64,000 nt of DNA from Gaiellasilicea sp963784895. GTDB lineage: Bacteria > Actinomycetota > Thermoleophilia > Gaiellales > Gaiellaceae. The stretch lies in contig CAWATM010000011.1 of NCBI GenBank assembly GCA_963784895.1, forward strand, positions 124,001-188,000, written 5' to 3'. Numbering within the stretch: position 1 is the first letter of the stretch; each line of letters starts with the position of its first letter. Under the pieces are notes generated by a model. That model was given only the letters and a program-made list of their open reading frames with translations. It was not told where the DNA came from and did not search any database. The position numbers and the translations under genes were made by a program. This document shows positions 1 to 8,618 of this stretch, one piece after another.

Positions 1-1094
1 AAGCGCGGGGTGATCCCGCGGCTCATGAAGTAGTCGAGGCCCTCGGTCGTGGACGCGATCGCCTCGTCGACGGTCGCGAAGCCGAACGGCTTCGCCAGCT
101 CGACGCCGGCGACGAAGTTCGGGATCACGAAGCGCGCGCCGAACACGTCGGCCGCGTCGAAGATTCGCCGATGCCACTCGGCTCGCCCCACGTAGCGCTC
201 CTTGCCCGGCGAGATCAGCTTGAAGAGCCGCTCGTCCCAGACCTCGTAGTTCGGGTGGTAGATCGTGATCCCGTAATCCTTGTAGCGCTGCACGTCCGCC
301 TTCGGCAGTGCCTGCGCGACGACCTTGCCGATCCAGCGGCCCGGAAAGCGCTCCTCGATCGCCTGCGCGTAGCGGCCGTAGAAGTCGGCCTCGGCGAGCC
401 CGTCGACGGTGCTCGTGACCGAGCCCCCCGTGAGCGTGTAGGCCTTGCTTGTGCGGTCGACGTCGTAGCGGTCGATCAGCGCCAGCGCCTCGAGCACGTC
501 CTCGACGGGCTTCACGCCCGTGTACGGACGCCCTTCGCGCTTGTGCTGGCGCCAGTTGTGGTTGATGTCGCAGAAGCCGCATTCCTCCTTGGCGCCGAAG
601 TACTGGCAGAGCCGGAGGACGGTCAGGTAGATCAGGTAGCCCCACTGGATCGTGGGCGCGGTCTCCATCACCGTCTTCCCGTTCGCGAGCGCATGCCGGT
701 AGTACTCGGGCAGCGGGGGCAGAGTCACGTCGGCGATCGCCTGGCCGTCGAGCGTCAGCTCACGCCCGATCATCCGGTAGGGCGAATCGGGGTTGACCCG
801 CACCGAGACGATGGTTCGGCGCAGCTCGTAGGGGCCGCCGGTGAGCGCGACCTCCTCAGGCGGCCGGCGCCTCGCTGCCGCTCCGAGCTCGGCGAGCGGC
901 TTCTGGTCGAAGGAGAAGATGAAGTAGGACTTCGGCTTCACGTCGCCGTCGAGGTTGTCCGTCAAGGCCGACTCGTCGAACGCGATCCCGGTGCGAAGCA
1001 GGTCCTCCTTCAGCACGGCCTCGCGCGGAATGTGCGGAAAGCGCCCCATCAGCCCCTCGACCAGGGCAGTGCGCGGCTCCGCGGCGACGCTCAT
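1..1094 (-). CDS. Radical SAM family protein, 3'-truncated by window edge
   Basis: The gene reads leftwards from an ATG at 1094-1092 and is still open at base 1, giving 364 codons. The protein has a rare cysteine pattern at residues 163, 172 and 175 (C-x8-C-x2-C, ending CGFCDIN) followed by a glycine-rich LTGGS segment near residue 220. That order fits an iron-sulfur-binding radical SAM barrel, although the usual spacing is C-x3-C-x2-C. About 160 residues precede the cysteines, which is long for the superfamily. Later text such as TIYHPNYEVWDERLFKLISPGKERY resembles the barrel of cofactor and tRNA-modifying radical SAM enzymes, but I cannot name a subfamily or substrate. It is divergent from the glycosidase at 1200, with about 105 bases between them. 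Confidence 0.6.
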   Translation of the reverse strand, partial: MSVAAEPRTALVEGLMGRFPHIPREAVLKEDLLRTGIAFDESALTDNLDGDVKPKSYFIFSFDQKPLAELGAAARRRPPEEVALTGGPYELRRTIVSVRVNPDSPYRMIGRELTLDGQAIADVTLPPLPEYYRHALANGKTVMETAPTIQWGYLIYLTVLRLCQYFGAKEECGFCDINHNWRQHKREGRPYTGVKPVEDVLEALALIDRYDVDRTSKAYTLTGGSVTSTVDGLAEADFYGRYAQAIEERFPGRWIGKVVAQALPKADVQRYKDYGITIYHPNYEVWDERLFKLISPGKERYVGRAEWHRRIFDAADVFGARFVIPNFVAGVELAKPFGFATVDEAIASTTEGLDYFMSRGITPR

Positions 1095-1199
1095 GCCCTC
1101 AACGTAGCTGGCTGGGGCTGGCCGCGGCGCGCGACCCGTTCGGATTCCGTAAATCCCTGCAAAGCGTCTCCGACCCTTCGGCTAGCCTCCGTCCGGGTC

Positions 1200-2978
1200 G
1201 TGGTTCGCAAGCTATTCATCGGAGGGCTGCTCGCCCTGGTCTTCGCCGCGCCGGCCGTGGGTGCCCCGACGACCCTGATGCCCGGCGTCACCTACGAGCG
1301 CGGCGTTCAGTTCACCCCACACGGCCCCGTCGCGATCCACATCGTCCGCGGGCCTCGGCCGACCGGTCTCTACGCGCTGCGCCCGACGCTCTCGAACGAG
1401 GCGATCCAGGGCGTCGAGCGCGTCACCTCGATGCAGAAGCGGCTCTCGCCGGGCGCGACCATGGTCGGCGTCAACGGCGACTTCTACGCCGACTCCGGCC
1501 GGCCGAGTGGCGTGCTCATGCGCGACAACGTCGTCGAGAGCCCGCCCTACGGCGACCGCTCCAGCACCGGCGTCACTCCCGAAGGCGGGCTCGACGTCCG
1601 CCGGATCGAGTTCTTCGGCACCTGGCGCGGGCTCGGCCAGCGCCGCACGCTCAACGACCTCAACCAGGCGCCCGGGCCGAATGGAATCTCGCTCTTCACG
1701 CCCACCTACGGCACGACCACGCCGCCGCAGTCCGGCGTGACGGAGGTCGTGCTCGCGCCGTTCCCGGCAACGGCGCCGAACACCGACCTGCTCGGCTCGG
1801 TCGTCCAGGTCGCCTCCGGCGGCGGCACCGCGATCCCGCGGGACGGCGCCGTGCTCGTCGCGCGCGGCACGGCCGCCCAGCGGCTGCTCGAGGAGTCGCC
1901 GGTGGGGACGTCGGTGACGCTGCGGCTGATCTTCCGGCCGGAGTGGACTGGCGTCACCAATGCCGTCGGCGGCGGCCCGGTGCTCGTGCGCAGCGGCGGT
2001 CCCGTCTTCCGGGCCCAGGAGGCGTTCACGTCGAGCCAGCTCGCGCCGAGGAATCCCCGCACGGGGGTCGGCCAACTCGCCGACGGACGCGTGCTGATGG
2101 TCGTCACGGACGGCCGCCGGCCCGGCTATAGCGTCGGGATGACGAACTTCGAGCTCGCGCAGACGATGGTGCGGCTCGGCGCCGTCACCGGCTCGGCCTT
2201 CGACGGGGGCGGCTCCTCCTCGCTCGCTTTCGACGGGCAGCTGCTCAACCGCCCGTCCGACCGCGGCGGCGAGCGGCCGGTCTCGAACGCGCTCCAGCTG
2301 ATGTACTACGGCGTCTACGCACCAGTCCCGGACGCCGTGATCTCGCCGAACGGGGACGGCTACGCGGAGCGGCAGCGTCAGCTCACCTACAAGGTCGTCC
2401 GCCCGTCGAACGTGACGGCGACGCTCGTCGCGCCCGACGGCCGTTCCGCCTTCACCGAGACGCTGGTGCAGCAGCCGGGTACGTACCCGGTCGCGTTCCC
2501 GCCCGCTCCCGCCGATCCGACGGCCGAGCCCGCCGCCCCTGCGGAGGGCCGCTGGCGCCTCGACGTCACCGCCACCGACGATCTCGGTCGCACGTCGTCG
2601 ACGAGCCAGAAGTTCACGGTCAACAACACCCTCGGCTTCGCGCGGCTCTCCCGCCGGTCGCTCGTCGTCCGCGTCCGCGGCAAGCAGACGATCGCGGCCG
2701 GCGTGACGCTGACGCGCGCCGCGCGGGTGACCGCGACCGTTGAGACGACGACGGGCGTGCAGGTGGCGACGATCGCCGTCCGCCGCCTCCCGGCCGGACG
2801 CTTTGCCGCCCCGTGGCGGGGGACGACCCGTGGCGGCAGGTACCTCGTCTACGGCGGCATGTATGTGGTCCGCTTCCGCGCCACGAACGAGCTCGGCGCC
2901 GTCGAGCTCGTCACGCCTGCCTTCCGCGTCATCCGCGCGGCGCCGCTGCCGAACAAGAACCCGAAGACCTCCGGCTAA
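1200..2978 (+). CDS. Secreted phosphodiester glycosidase family protein (NAGPA-like) with C-terminal Ig-like domains
   Basis: GTG start at 1200 opens directly into a signal peptide (VRKLFIGGLLALVFAAPAVGA), which is why I chose it over the much longer open frame upstream. The 592-residue protein has the NAGPA/phosphodiester glycosidase signature: VNGDFYADSGRPSG near residue 91 and FDGGGSSS near residue 333, the motifs expected around the active site of this fold. From about residue 375 a FlgD-type immunoglobulin-like region begins (ISPNGDGYAE is the typical entry motif), with a second beta-rich segment to the end. Family members remove sugars from phosphodiester-linked glycans; the exact substrate is unknown. 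It lies 9 bases upstream of the DedA gene. Confidence 0.85.
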   Translation: MVRKLFIGGLLALVFAAPAVGAPTTLMPGVTYERGVQFTPHGPVAIHIVRGPRPTGLYALRPTLSNEAIQGVERVTSMQKRLSPGATMVGVNGDFYADSGRPSGVLMRDNVVESPPYGDRSSTGVTPEGGLDVRRIEFFGTWRGLGQRRTLNDLNQAPGPNGISLFTPTYGTTTPPQSGVTEVVLAPFPATAPNTDLLGSVVQVASGGGTAIPRDGAVLVARGTAAQRLLEESPVGTSVTLRLIFRPEWTGVTNAVGGGPVLVRSGGPVFRAQEAFTSSQLAPRNPRTGVGQLADGRVLMVVTDGRRPGYSVGMTNFELAQTMVRLGAVTGSAFDGGGSSSLAFDGQLLNRPSDRGGERPVSNALQLMYYGVYAPVPDAVISPNGDGYAERQRQLTYKVVRPSNVTATLVAPDGRSAFTETLVQQPGTYPVAFPPAPADPTAEPAAPAEGRWRLDVTATDDLGRTSSTSQKFTVNNTLGFARLSRRSLVVRVRGKQTIAAGVTLTRAARVTATVETTTGVQVATIAVRRLPAGRFAAPWRGTTRGGRYLVYGGMYVVRFRATNELGAVELVTPAFRVIRAAPLPNKNPKTSG

Positions 2979-2987
2979 CCTCTGCGG

Positions 2988-3671
2988 GTGCCGGTCGCGT
3001 CGATCCTCTCGGAGATCACCGATCTCCTCACGACGGTCGTCGGCGACTACGGCCTCTACGCCGTCTTCCTGCTGATGCTGATCGACGCCGTCTTCCCGGC
3101 GGCGAGCGAGCCGGTGATGGTCTACGGCGGCGCCGTTGCGGCAGGAGCCTTCGCCGGTCAGGACATCATGCTGTTCGGCTGGACGATCGAGTCGGGCTTG
3201 CCGGCGTTCCTCGCCGTGGCCCTCGCCGGCACGATCGGCTACACGCTCGGTGCGATCGGGGGCTGGTGGCTCGGGCTGCACGGCGGCCGACCCTTTCTCG
3301 AGCAGCACGGCCGCTGGCTGCACCTGAACGAGGAGAAGCTCGAGAAGGCGGAGCGATGGTTCGAGCGCTGGGAGGACTGGGCCGTCTTCCTCGGCCGGCT
3401 GACCCCGCTCGTGCGCTCGTTCGTCTCGATCCCCGCAGGCGTCTTCGAGGCACCGTTCCGCCGCTACGTCGTCCTCACCTTCCTCGGCTCCGCGATCTGG
3501 TGCTTCGGCCTCGCGGGCGTCGGCTGGGCGCTCGGCAGCCAGTGGGAGGAGTTCCACCATGCGTTCCACTACGTCGACTACGCGGTGCTGGCTCTGCTCG
3601 TTGCAGGGGCGGTGTGGCTCTCGTGGAAGTACGTCCGCAGGCGCGGTAGGCCCGCAACAGAGCCCCGCTAG
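2988..3671 (+). CDS. DedA family membrane protein (VTT/SNARE-associated domain)
   Basis: A 227-residue hydrophobic protein starting at GTG 2988, nine bases after the glycosidase. It carries the DedA hallmarks: an acidic patch early on (LMLIDAVFPAASEPVM), then the conserved re-entrant segment FLGRLTPLVRSFVSIPAG near residue 133, and a final helix pair. DedA proteins are inner-membrane transporters implicated in flipping lipid carriers such as undecaprenyl phosphate and in membrane homeostasis. The downstream sugar-nucleotide enzymes make a link with envelope glycan assembly plausible. The length is close to the family norm and the gene is intact. Confidence 0.88.
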   Translation: MPVASILSEITDLLTTVVGDYGLYAVFLLMLIDAVFPAASEPVMVYGGAVAAGAFAGQDIMLFGWTIESGLPAFLAVALAGTIGYTLGAIGGWWLGLHGGRPFLEQHGRWLHLNEEKLEKAERWFERWEDWAVFLGRLTPLVRSFVSIPAGVFEAPFRRYVVLTFLGSAIWCFGLAGVGWALGSQWEEFHHAFHYVDYAVLALLVAGAVWLSWKYVRRRGRPATEPR

Positions 3672-3683
3672 ACTCTTCCGGCC

Positions 3684-4769
3684 GTGAAGATCGATCTCGT
3701 CGACGTCAAGGCGCAGTACGCGCCACTGATCCCGGAGTTCCGGGAGGCGTTCGAGCGCGTCGTCGAGTCGGGCCGGTTCATCTTCGGGCCCGAGGTGGAG
3801 GCATTCGAGGAGGAGGCCGCCGCGTACCTCGGCGTTCCGCACGCGATCGGGGTCGCGAACGGCACCGACGCGCTCGTGCTCGCGCTCGAGGCGATGGGCG
3901 TCGGAGCTGGAGACGAGGTCATCTGCCCCTCCTTCACCTTCTATGCGACGGCCGAGGCGATCGCGCGCGCCGGCGCGACGCCGGTCTTCGCCGACATCGA
4001 TCCGCTGACGCTGAACCTCGACCCCGACGACGTCGAGCGCCGCATCGGCCCGCGCACCAAGGCGATCGTGCCGGTGCACCTCTTCGGCCGGCCGGCGCCG
4101 CTCGCCGAGCTCGCCGCGTTCGGGCTGCCGCTGCTCGAGGACGCGGCCCAGGCCTTCGGTGCCGAGGGCATCGCGACCACCGGCGTCGCCTCCACCTTCA
4201 GCTTCTTCCCGACCAAGAACCTCTTCGCGCTCGGCGACGGCGGCCTCGTCGCCGCGACCGACGGCGACGTCGCGGAGCGGATCAGGATGCTGCGCTTCCA
4301 CGGCTCGCGCGACAAGAAGACGTTCGAGCTGATCGGGACGAACTCGCGGCTGGACGCGCTCCAGGCCGCGTTCCTGCGCATCTCGCTGCCGCACCTGGCC
4401 GGCTGGAACGCCTCCCGGCGTGACGGTGCCGCGCGCTATGCCGAGCTCGGCCTCGGCGACGCGGTCGAGCTGCCTGCCGACGCCCCGGGCCACGTCTACC
4501 ACATGTACGTCGTCCGCACGACCGAGCGCGACCGGATCGCTGCCGCCCTCGCCGAGCGTGAGATCGCCGCCGCTGCGTACTACGTGACGCCGCTCCATCT
4601 CCAGCCCGCAATGCGCCACCTCGGGTGGGAGCGCGGCTCGCTGCCGGAGACCGAGAAGGCCGCCGCCGAGAACCTGGCGCTGCCGCTCTGGGGCGGGATC
4701 GGCGCGGAGGTGCAGGAGCGGGTGGTCGAGACGGTGCTCGACGCCGTCGGCGCGCCCGCCCGCGCGTGA
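3684..4769 (+). CDS. DegT/DnrJ/EryC1/StrS family PLP-dependent sugar aminotransferase
   Basis: 361 residues from GTG 3684. The fold-type I sugar-aminotransferase pattern is complete: ANGTDALVLALEA (phosphate-binding loop), VICPSFTFYATAEAI, LLEDAAQAFGA (aspartate that contacts the PLP ring nitrogen) and SFFPTKNLFALGDGG with the Schiff-base lysine in PTKN. Enzymes of this family transfer an amino group to a keto-sugar nucleotide, often the product of the kind of 4,6-dehydratase encoded next. The stop codon overlaps the next start (GTGA), so the two are probably translationally coupled in a surface-glycan pathway. Confidence 0.9.
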   Translation: MKIDLVDVKAQYAPLIPEFREAFERVVESGRFIFGPEVEAFEEEAAAYLGVPHAIGVANGTDALVLALEAMGVGAGDEVICPSFTFYATAEAIARAGATPVFADIDPLTLNLDPDDVERRIGPRTKAIVPVHLFGRPAPLAELAAFGLPLLEDAAQAFGAEGIATTGVASTFSFFPTKNLFALGDGGLVAATDGDVAERIRMLRFHGSRDKKTFELIGTNSRLDALQAAFLRISLPHLAGWNASRRDGAARYAELGLGDAVELPADAPGHVYHMYVVRTTERDRIAAALAEREIAAAAYYVTPLHLQPAMRHLGWERGSLPETEKAAAENLALPLWGGIGAEVQERVVETVLDAVGAPARA

Positions 4770-6673
4770 GATCGCCCATCAATCGACACAGGCTGCCGCA
4801 GCTCGCGGCCGACCTCGCGATCGTCGTCGCGGCCTGGTTCTTCGCCTTCCGCCTTCGCTTCGACACCGACCTTCCCGTCTATTACGAGTACTACGTCTCC
4901 TGGCAGATTCTCGGCCTCGTCGCCGCGATCAAGCTCGGCATCTTCGCGCTCTTCGGTTTTTACAACCGCTGGTGGCGCTACGTCTCGACGCGCGACATGT
5001 GGGGCGCCGCGCGCGGCGTCCTCGCCGCCTCGCTCGTCACCTTCCTCGTCTTCAGCTTCTTCGACGTCCATGCCGCCGAGGTGCCGCGGACGGTCTGGGC
5101 GATCGACTGCCTGCTGACGCTCGCGCTCGTCGCCGGCTCGCGGATGCTGGCGCGCACGATCATCGAGCGCCCGCAGAGCCGCTCGATCGTCGCGCGCGGC
5201 AAGGAGGTGATCGTCGTCGGCGCCGGAGACGCCGCCCAGCTGATGCTGAAGGAGATCCTGCGCGCCCCTGATCTCGGGTATACGGCGATCGGGCTCGTCG
5301 ACGACGATCCGCGCAAGAAGAACATGCGGCTGCACGGGATCCGCGTCCTCGGCACGAGCGACGAGCTGCCGCATCTGCTCCGCGACCGCCGGCCCGACGA
5401 GCTCCTGATCGCGATCCCGTCCGCGTCGGGCGAGCAGCGGGCGCGGATCGTCGAGATGGCGCGCGCCCAGAACGTCCCCGTGAAGACGCTGCCGGGCCTG
5501 AACGAGCTGATCGCGGGCGACCTCGATCTCGCGCGGCAGGTGCGGCCGGTCGAGGTGGAGGACCTGCTCGGGCGCGAGCCCGTCGAGGTCGACGTCGACG
5601 CGATCGCCTCGTACGTCAAGGACAAGACCGTGCTCGTCACCGGCGCCGGCGGCTCGATCGGCTCGGAGCTCTGCCGCCAGCTCGCCCGTGCCGAGCCGAC
5701 CCGGATCGTGATGGTCGACCAGGCGGAGAGCTCGCTCTTCGAGATCGAGCGCGAGCTCGTCGACGAGCGCCGCTTCAACGCCTGCGTGCCCGTGCTCGCC
5801 GACGTGCGCGACCGGCGCCGGCTGGGCGAGGTCTTCGAGCGCTACCGCCCCGACGTCGTCTTCCACGCGGCCGCCTACAAGCACGTGCCGCTGATGGAGG
5901 CGAACCCGCTCGTCTCGGTGGCCAACAACGTCCTCGGGACGAGGAACGTGGCCGACGTCGCGATCGGCACCGGCGTCGAGCGCTTCGTCCTGATCTCGAC
6001 CGACAAGGCGCTGAACCCGTTCAGCGTCTACGGCCAGACGAAGACGCTCTGCGAGTGGATCGTCGGCTCGCACGGCGAGCGCGACGACGTGCCGACGAAG
6101 TTCGTCGCCGTCCGCTTCGGCAACGTGCTCAACTCCGCGGGCAGCGTGATTCCGCTCTTCCGCCGCCAGATCGAGCGCGGCGGCCCGGTCACCGTCACCG
6201 ACGCCGAGATGACGCGCTTCTTCATGACGATCCCCGAGGCGGTCGCGCTCGTGATCCAGGCCGGGGCGATCGGCGGTCGCGGCCGGATCCTGGTGCTCGA
6301 GATGGGCGAGCCGATCCGGATCGTCGACCTGGCCCGGAACATGATCAGGCTCTCGGGTAAGGAGCCCGACCGCGACGTCCAGATCACCTTCATCGGCGCC
6401 CGCCCGGGCGAGAAGATCCACGAGGAGCTCTTCGCCGAGGGGGAGACGTGGAAGCCGACGACGCATCCGAAGATCGTCGCCCTGGACGTCTCGCCCGTCG
6501 AGCGGACCTGGCTCGAGGGCAAGCTCGACGAGCTGGAGCGGCTCGTCGAGACCGGCGACACGCTCGAGCTCGTCGGCCGGCTCGCCGCGATCGTGCGCGA
6601 GCCGCAGGGTGCGCCTGAGACACGCGAGGCGGGCGCCGCGACCTCCGCGACGCCCGCCTCCGAGTCGGTCTAG
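4766..6673 (+). CDS. Membrane-bound nucleotide-sugar epimerase/dehydratase (FlaA1/CapD/PglF-like polysaccharide biosynthesis protein)
   Basis: GTG 4766 overlaps the aminotransferase stop by four bases and gives 635 residues. The N-terminus holds membrane helices (DLAIVVAAWFFAFRLRF, IKLGIFALFGFYNRWWRYVS), followed by a CoA/NAD-binding-like domain (VVGAGDAAQLMLKEIL) and a C-terminal extended short-chain dehydrogenase domain with GAGGSIGSELCRQL and YKHVPLMEANP, plus the Ser-Thr-Asp-Lys and YGQTK segments. That architecture is typical of UDP-GlcNAc 4,6-dehydratase/epimerases such as WbpM and PglF. With the coupled aminotransferase it would make an amino-deoxy sugar nucleotide for polysaccharide or glycoprotein synthesis. 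Full length, no anomalies. Confidence 0.92.
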   Translation: MRSPINRHRLPQLAADLAIVVAAWFFAFRLRFDTDLPVYYEYYVSWQILGLVAAIKLGIFALFGFYNRWWRYVSTRDMWGAARGVLAASLVTFLVFSFFDVHAAEVPRTVWAIDCLLTLALVAGSRMLARTIIERPQSRSIVARGKEVIVVGAGDAAQLMLKEILRAPDLGYTAIGLVDDDPRKKNMRLHGIRVLGTSDELPHLLRDRRPDELLIAIPSASGEQRARIVEMARAQNVPVKTLPGLNELIAGDLDLARQVRPVEVEDLLGREPVEVDVDAIASYVKDKTVLVTGAGGSIGSELCRQLARAEPTRIVMVDQAESSLFEIERELVDERRFNACVPVLADVRDRRRLGEVFERYRPDVVFHAAAYKHVPLMEANPLVSVANNVLGTRNVADVAIGTGVERFVLISTDKALNPFSVYGQTKTLCEWIVGSHGERDDVPTKFVAVRFGNVLNSAGSVIPLFRRQIERGGPVTVTDAEMTRFFMTIPEAVALVIQAGAIGGRGRILVLEMGEPIRIVDLARNMIRLSGKEPDRDVQITFIGARPGEKIHEELFAEGETWKPTTHPKIVALDVSPVERTWLEGKLDELERLVETGDTLELVGRLAAIVREPQGAPETREAGAATSATPASESV

Positions 6674-6680
6674 CCCCTAA

Positions 6681-8414
6681 CTACGCACCGGGGATGCGCA
6701 GCAGGCCGAGCTGGCCGCCGTCCCGCTGGTAGGTCAGCGTGTCGGGGCCTTCCTGGCGCACCTCCTCGTCGATCACGAGCGTCCCCGCCTGGACGTCCAC
6801 GAGGAACGCACCGTGGCCGAAGATGCTCGAGGCGTCGATGATTCCGCTCGACTCCCACGCTCCGAGGTTGCCGCGATTCGGGTTCGCATCCTTGTCGATC
6901 GCGGTCTCGTCCGCGGACTGGTTCACCTTCGCCACGACCCGCATCGCGCCGGTTGCAAGGTCGTACTGCCAGATCCGTGCGGTGGTCGCGCGCGGGTCGA
7001 AGTTCGCCGCGCCGGGCACGTCCGAGCCGATCGGGAACTGCTGGCTCGAGCCCGGATCCTCCTGGATCAGGAGGCTGTGCGCAGTCGACTCGATGTTGTC
7101 CGGCTGATGGATCTCATTCGGCGCCTTCACCGGCGCGTCGTCGCCCTCGATCAGGATCGAGAAGCTCGTCACCTTCGTCGGGTCGTTCTTGTCCAGCACG
7201 AGCTTCCAGACCCGACCGTTCGTCGAGCGGTTCGGCTGCGGGGACGGCAGGCCCGGAGCCGCCGGCTCCGCCGTGCCGCGGCCGCTGTCGACGACGTAGA
7301 CGACGTTCTGCATGCCCGGCCGTCTGTCGTAGGCGATGTCCTCGACACGCACGAACTCGAACACCCGCTGAGGCTGCGTGTCGCCCCAGTGCTCGAGGAT
7401 CCACTGCGGCCCGTCGATCGGGGCACCGGTCCTGGCGTCGGTCTGCCAGCCGGTGGCCGGCGGGCCCGGATACGACACGTCAGCCGCCATCAGGTCCGTG
7501 CCGTCGGCCTTCCGCCCGGTCGCGATCTGCTTCGGCACCTTCACGAACTTGCCCGACACGCTCGTGTTCGAGCCGAACGGGAAGTCGAAGTAGCTGTCGA
7601 CGCCGTCGGCGACGAACGCCCAGAGGTCACCCTCGTCGTTCCAGACCGCATGGGAGTCGTCGGCGATGTACGAGTAGAGCTGCGACTGCTCCGGCGTCGT
7701 CACGAACGAGTCGTCGCCCGAGAGCACGACCGGGTGACCGTAGCCCGGGATCGCGACGCTGTTCTCGTGGTTGTGCCGTCCCATGCCCCAGATCGGCTGC
7801 GTCTTGCCGGTCTGCTCGTCGACTGCGACGACCGCGCCGATCTGCCGCGCCGCCGGGGAGCCGATCGTCGTCGGCCACGCCTTGCCGGCCCGGTTGACCC
7901 AGTCGATCCCCTCTTCGTTCGTCAGCAGCATCGCCCGGTCGAAGCCGTGCTCCTTCGTGGCGAGGAAGCTCGAGCAGAAGCGCTGGAAGTTCTGGTCCGA
8001 CGTGATCGCATAGGAGCCGCTGAGGACGCCGCCCGACTTCTGGTGCAGGCGCAGCTTGCTCACGAGCGCGTTCGTGAAGTCGTTGAAGCCGGACCCCGTT
8101 CCCGTGGTCCTGTTGAAGGTGTACGGAAACGGGACCGTCGACGTCTCGTGGTTGACGAAGAGGTCGACGGTGCCGTGGCCGTTGTTCGAGAAGGCGATCC
8201 CATCCGGGATCGACTCGAACATGTAGCCGCTCGAGAGCGTGTCACCGACCGAGATGATCCCCTCGTAGGACGCGCCCGCGGCAACCGGGTCGAGCATCGG
8301 GCCCTGGGCGGTCTTGAAGCCAGGGCTGCTCTGACTGCTCGCCACCGTTGCGGCGGCGAACATGGCAACCCCGGCCGCGACGATCGCGAGCAGGGCCTTG
8401 CGTGAAGCCTTCAT
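6681..8414 (-). CDS. Secreted PhoX/DUF839 family protein (putative alkaline phosphatase-type)
   Basis: 577 residues starting at ATG 8414, which follows a GGGGGAA ribosome-binding stretch and begins a signal peptide (KASRKALLAIVAAGVAMFAAATVASS). The open frame continues 55 codons upstream but that part overlaps the divergent promoter. The mature protein has DUF839 features: FVNHETST, LLTNEEGIDWV, MGRHNHENSVAIPGYG and LSGDDSF, consistent with the beta-propeller fold of calcium/iron-dependent PhoX phosphatases. I did not find the exact PhoX active-site set, so the enzymatic activity is inferred. It is divergent from another secreted phosphatase gene at 8619 and may share regulation with it. Confidence 0.75.
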   Translation of the reverse strand: MKASRKALLAIVAAGVAMFAAATVASSQSSPGFKTAQGPMLDPVAAGASYEGIISVGDTLSSGYMFESIPDGIAFSNNGHGTVDLFVNHETSTVPFPYTFNRTTGTGSGFNDFTNALVSKLRLHQKSGGVLSGSYAITSDQNFQRFCSSFLATKEHGFDRAMLLTNEEGIDWVNRAGKAWPTTIGSPAARQIGAVVAVDEQTGKTQPIWGMGRHNHENSVAIPGYGHPVVLSGDDSFVTTPEQSQLYSYIADDSHAVWNDEGDLWAFVADGVDSYFDFPFGSNTSVSGKFVKVPKQIATGRKADGTDLMAADVSYPGPPATGWQTDARTGAPIDGPQWILEHWGDTQPQRVFEFVRVEDIAYDRRPGMQNVVYVVDSGRGTAEPAAPGLPSPQPNRSTNGRVWKLVLDKNDPTKVTSFSILIEGDDAPVKAPNEIHQPDNIESTAHSLLIQEDPGSSQQFPIGSDVPGAANFDPRATTARIWQYDLATGAMRVVAKVNQSADETAIDKDANPNRGNLGAWESSGIIDASSIFGHGAFLVDVQAGTLVIDEEVRQEGPDTLTYQRDGGQLGLLRIPGA

Positions 8415-8569
8415 CCGCAGTTCCCCCTTTTTCCCCCGAATGTGAACGTTCGAATGGGGTCCTACCACGTGGCGCGAAACTGAACCAGTCGTCCGTCGAC
8501 GGGCGGTTTTCCCCGGTGTTCGACCGGGGTATGGTCCCCCCGCGCGGGTGCTGCCCGTCGCGACAGGGA

Positions 8570-8586
8570 GTTCAGCCACCCTGAAC
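8570..8586. promoter_or_regulatory. Dyad between divergent phosphatase genes (candidate operator)
   Basis: GTTCAG-CCACC-CTGAAC forms a 6-5-6 inverted repeat in the 204-base gap between the PhoX-like gene and the fused phosphatase gene. The sequence also contains GTTCA and TGAACCACC elements that loosely recall actinobacterial PHO boxes (GTTCACC repeats). It ends 32 bases before the GTG at 8619, whose ribosome-binding site AGGGGAGG lies in between. Control by phosphate is a guess based on gene content. Confidence 0.35.
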
Positions 8587-8618
8587 CACCAAGCTCAAGT
8601 ACCCAGGGGAGGTACGGA

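Noticed and set aside
1212..4619. Very long open frames antisense to the glycosidase, aminotransferase and others
   Set aside because: They are low-complexity arginine/aspartate-rich translations opposite well-conserved genes, as expected in GC-rich DNA.
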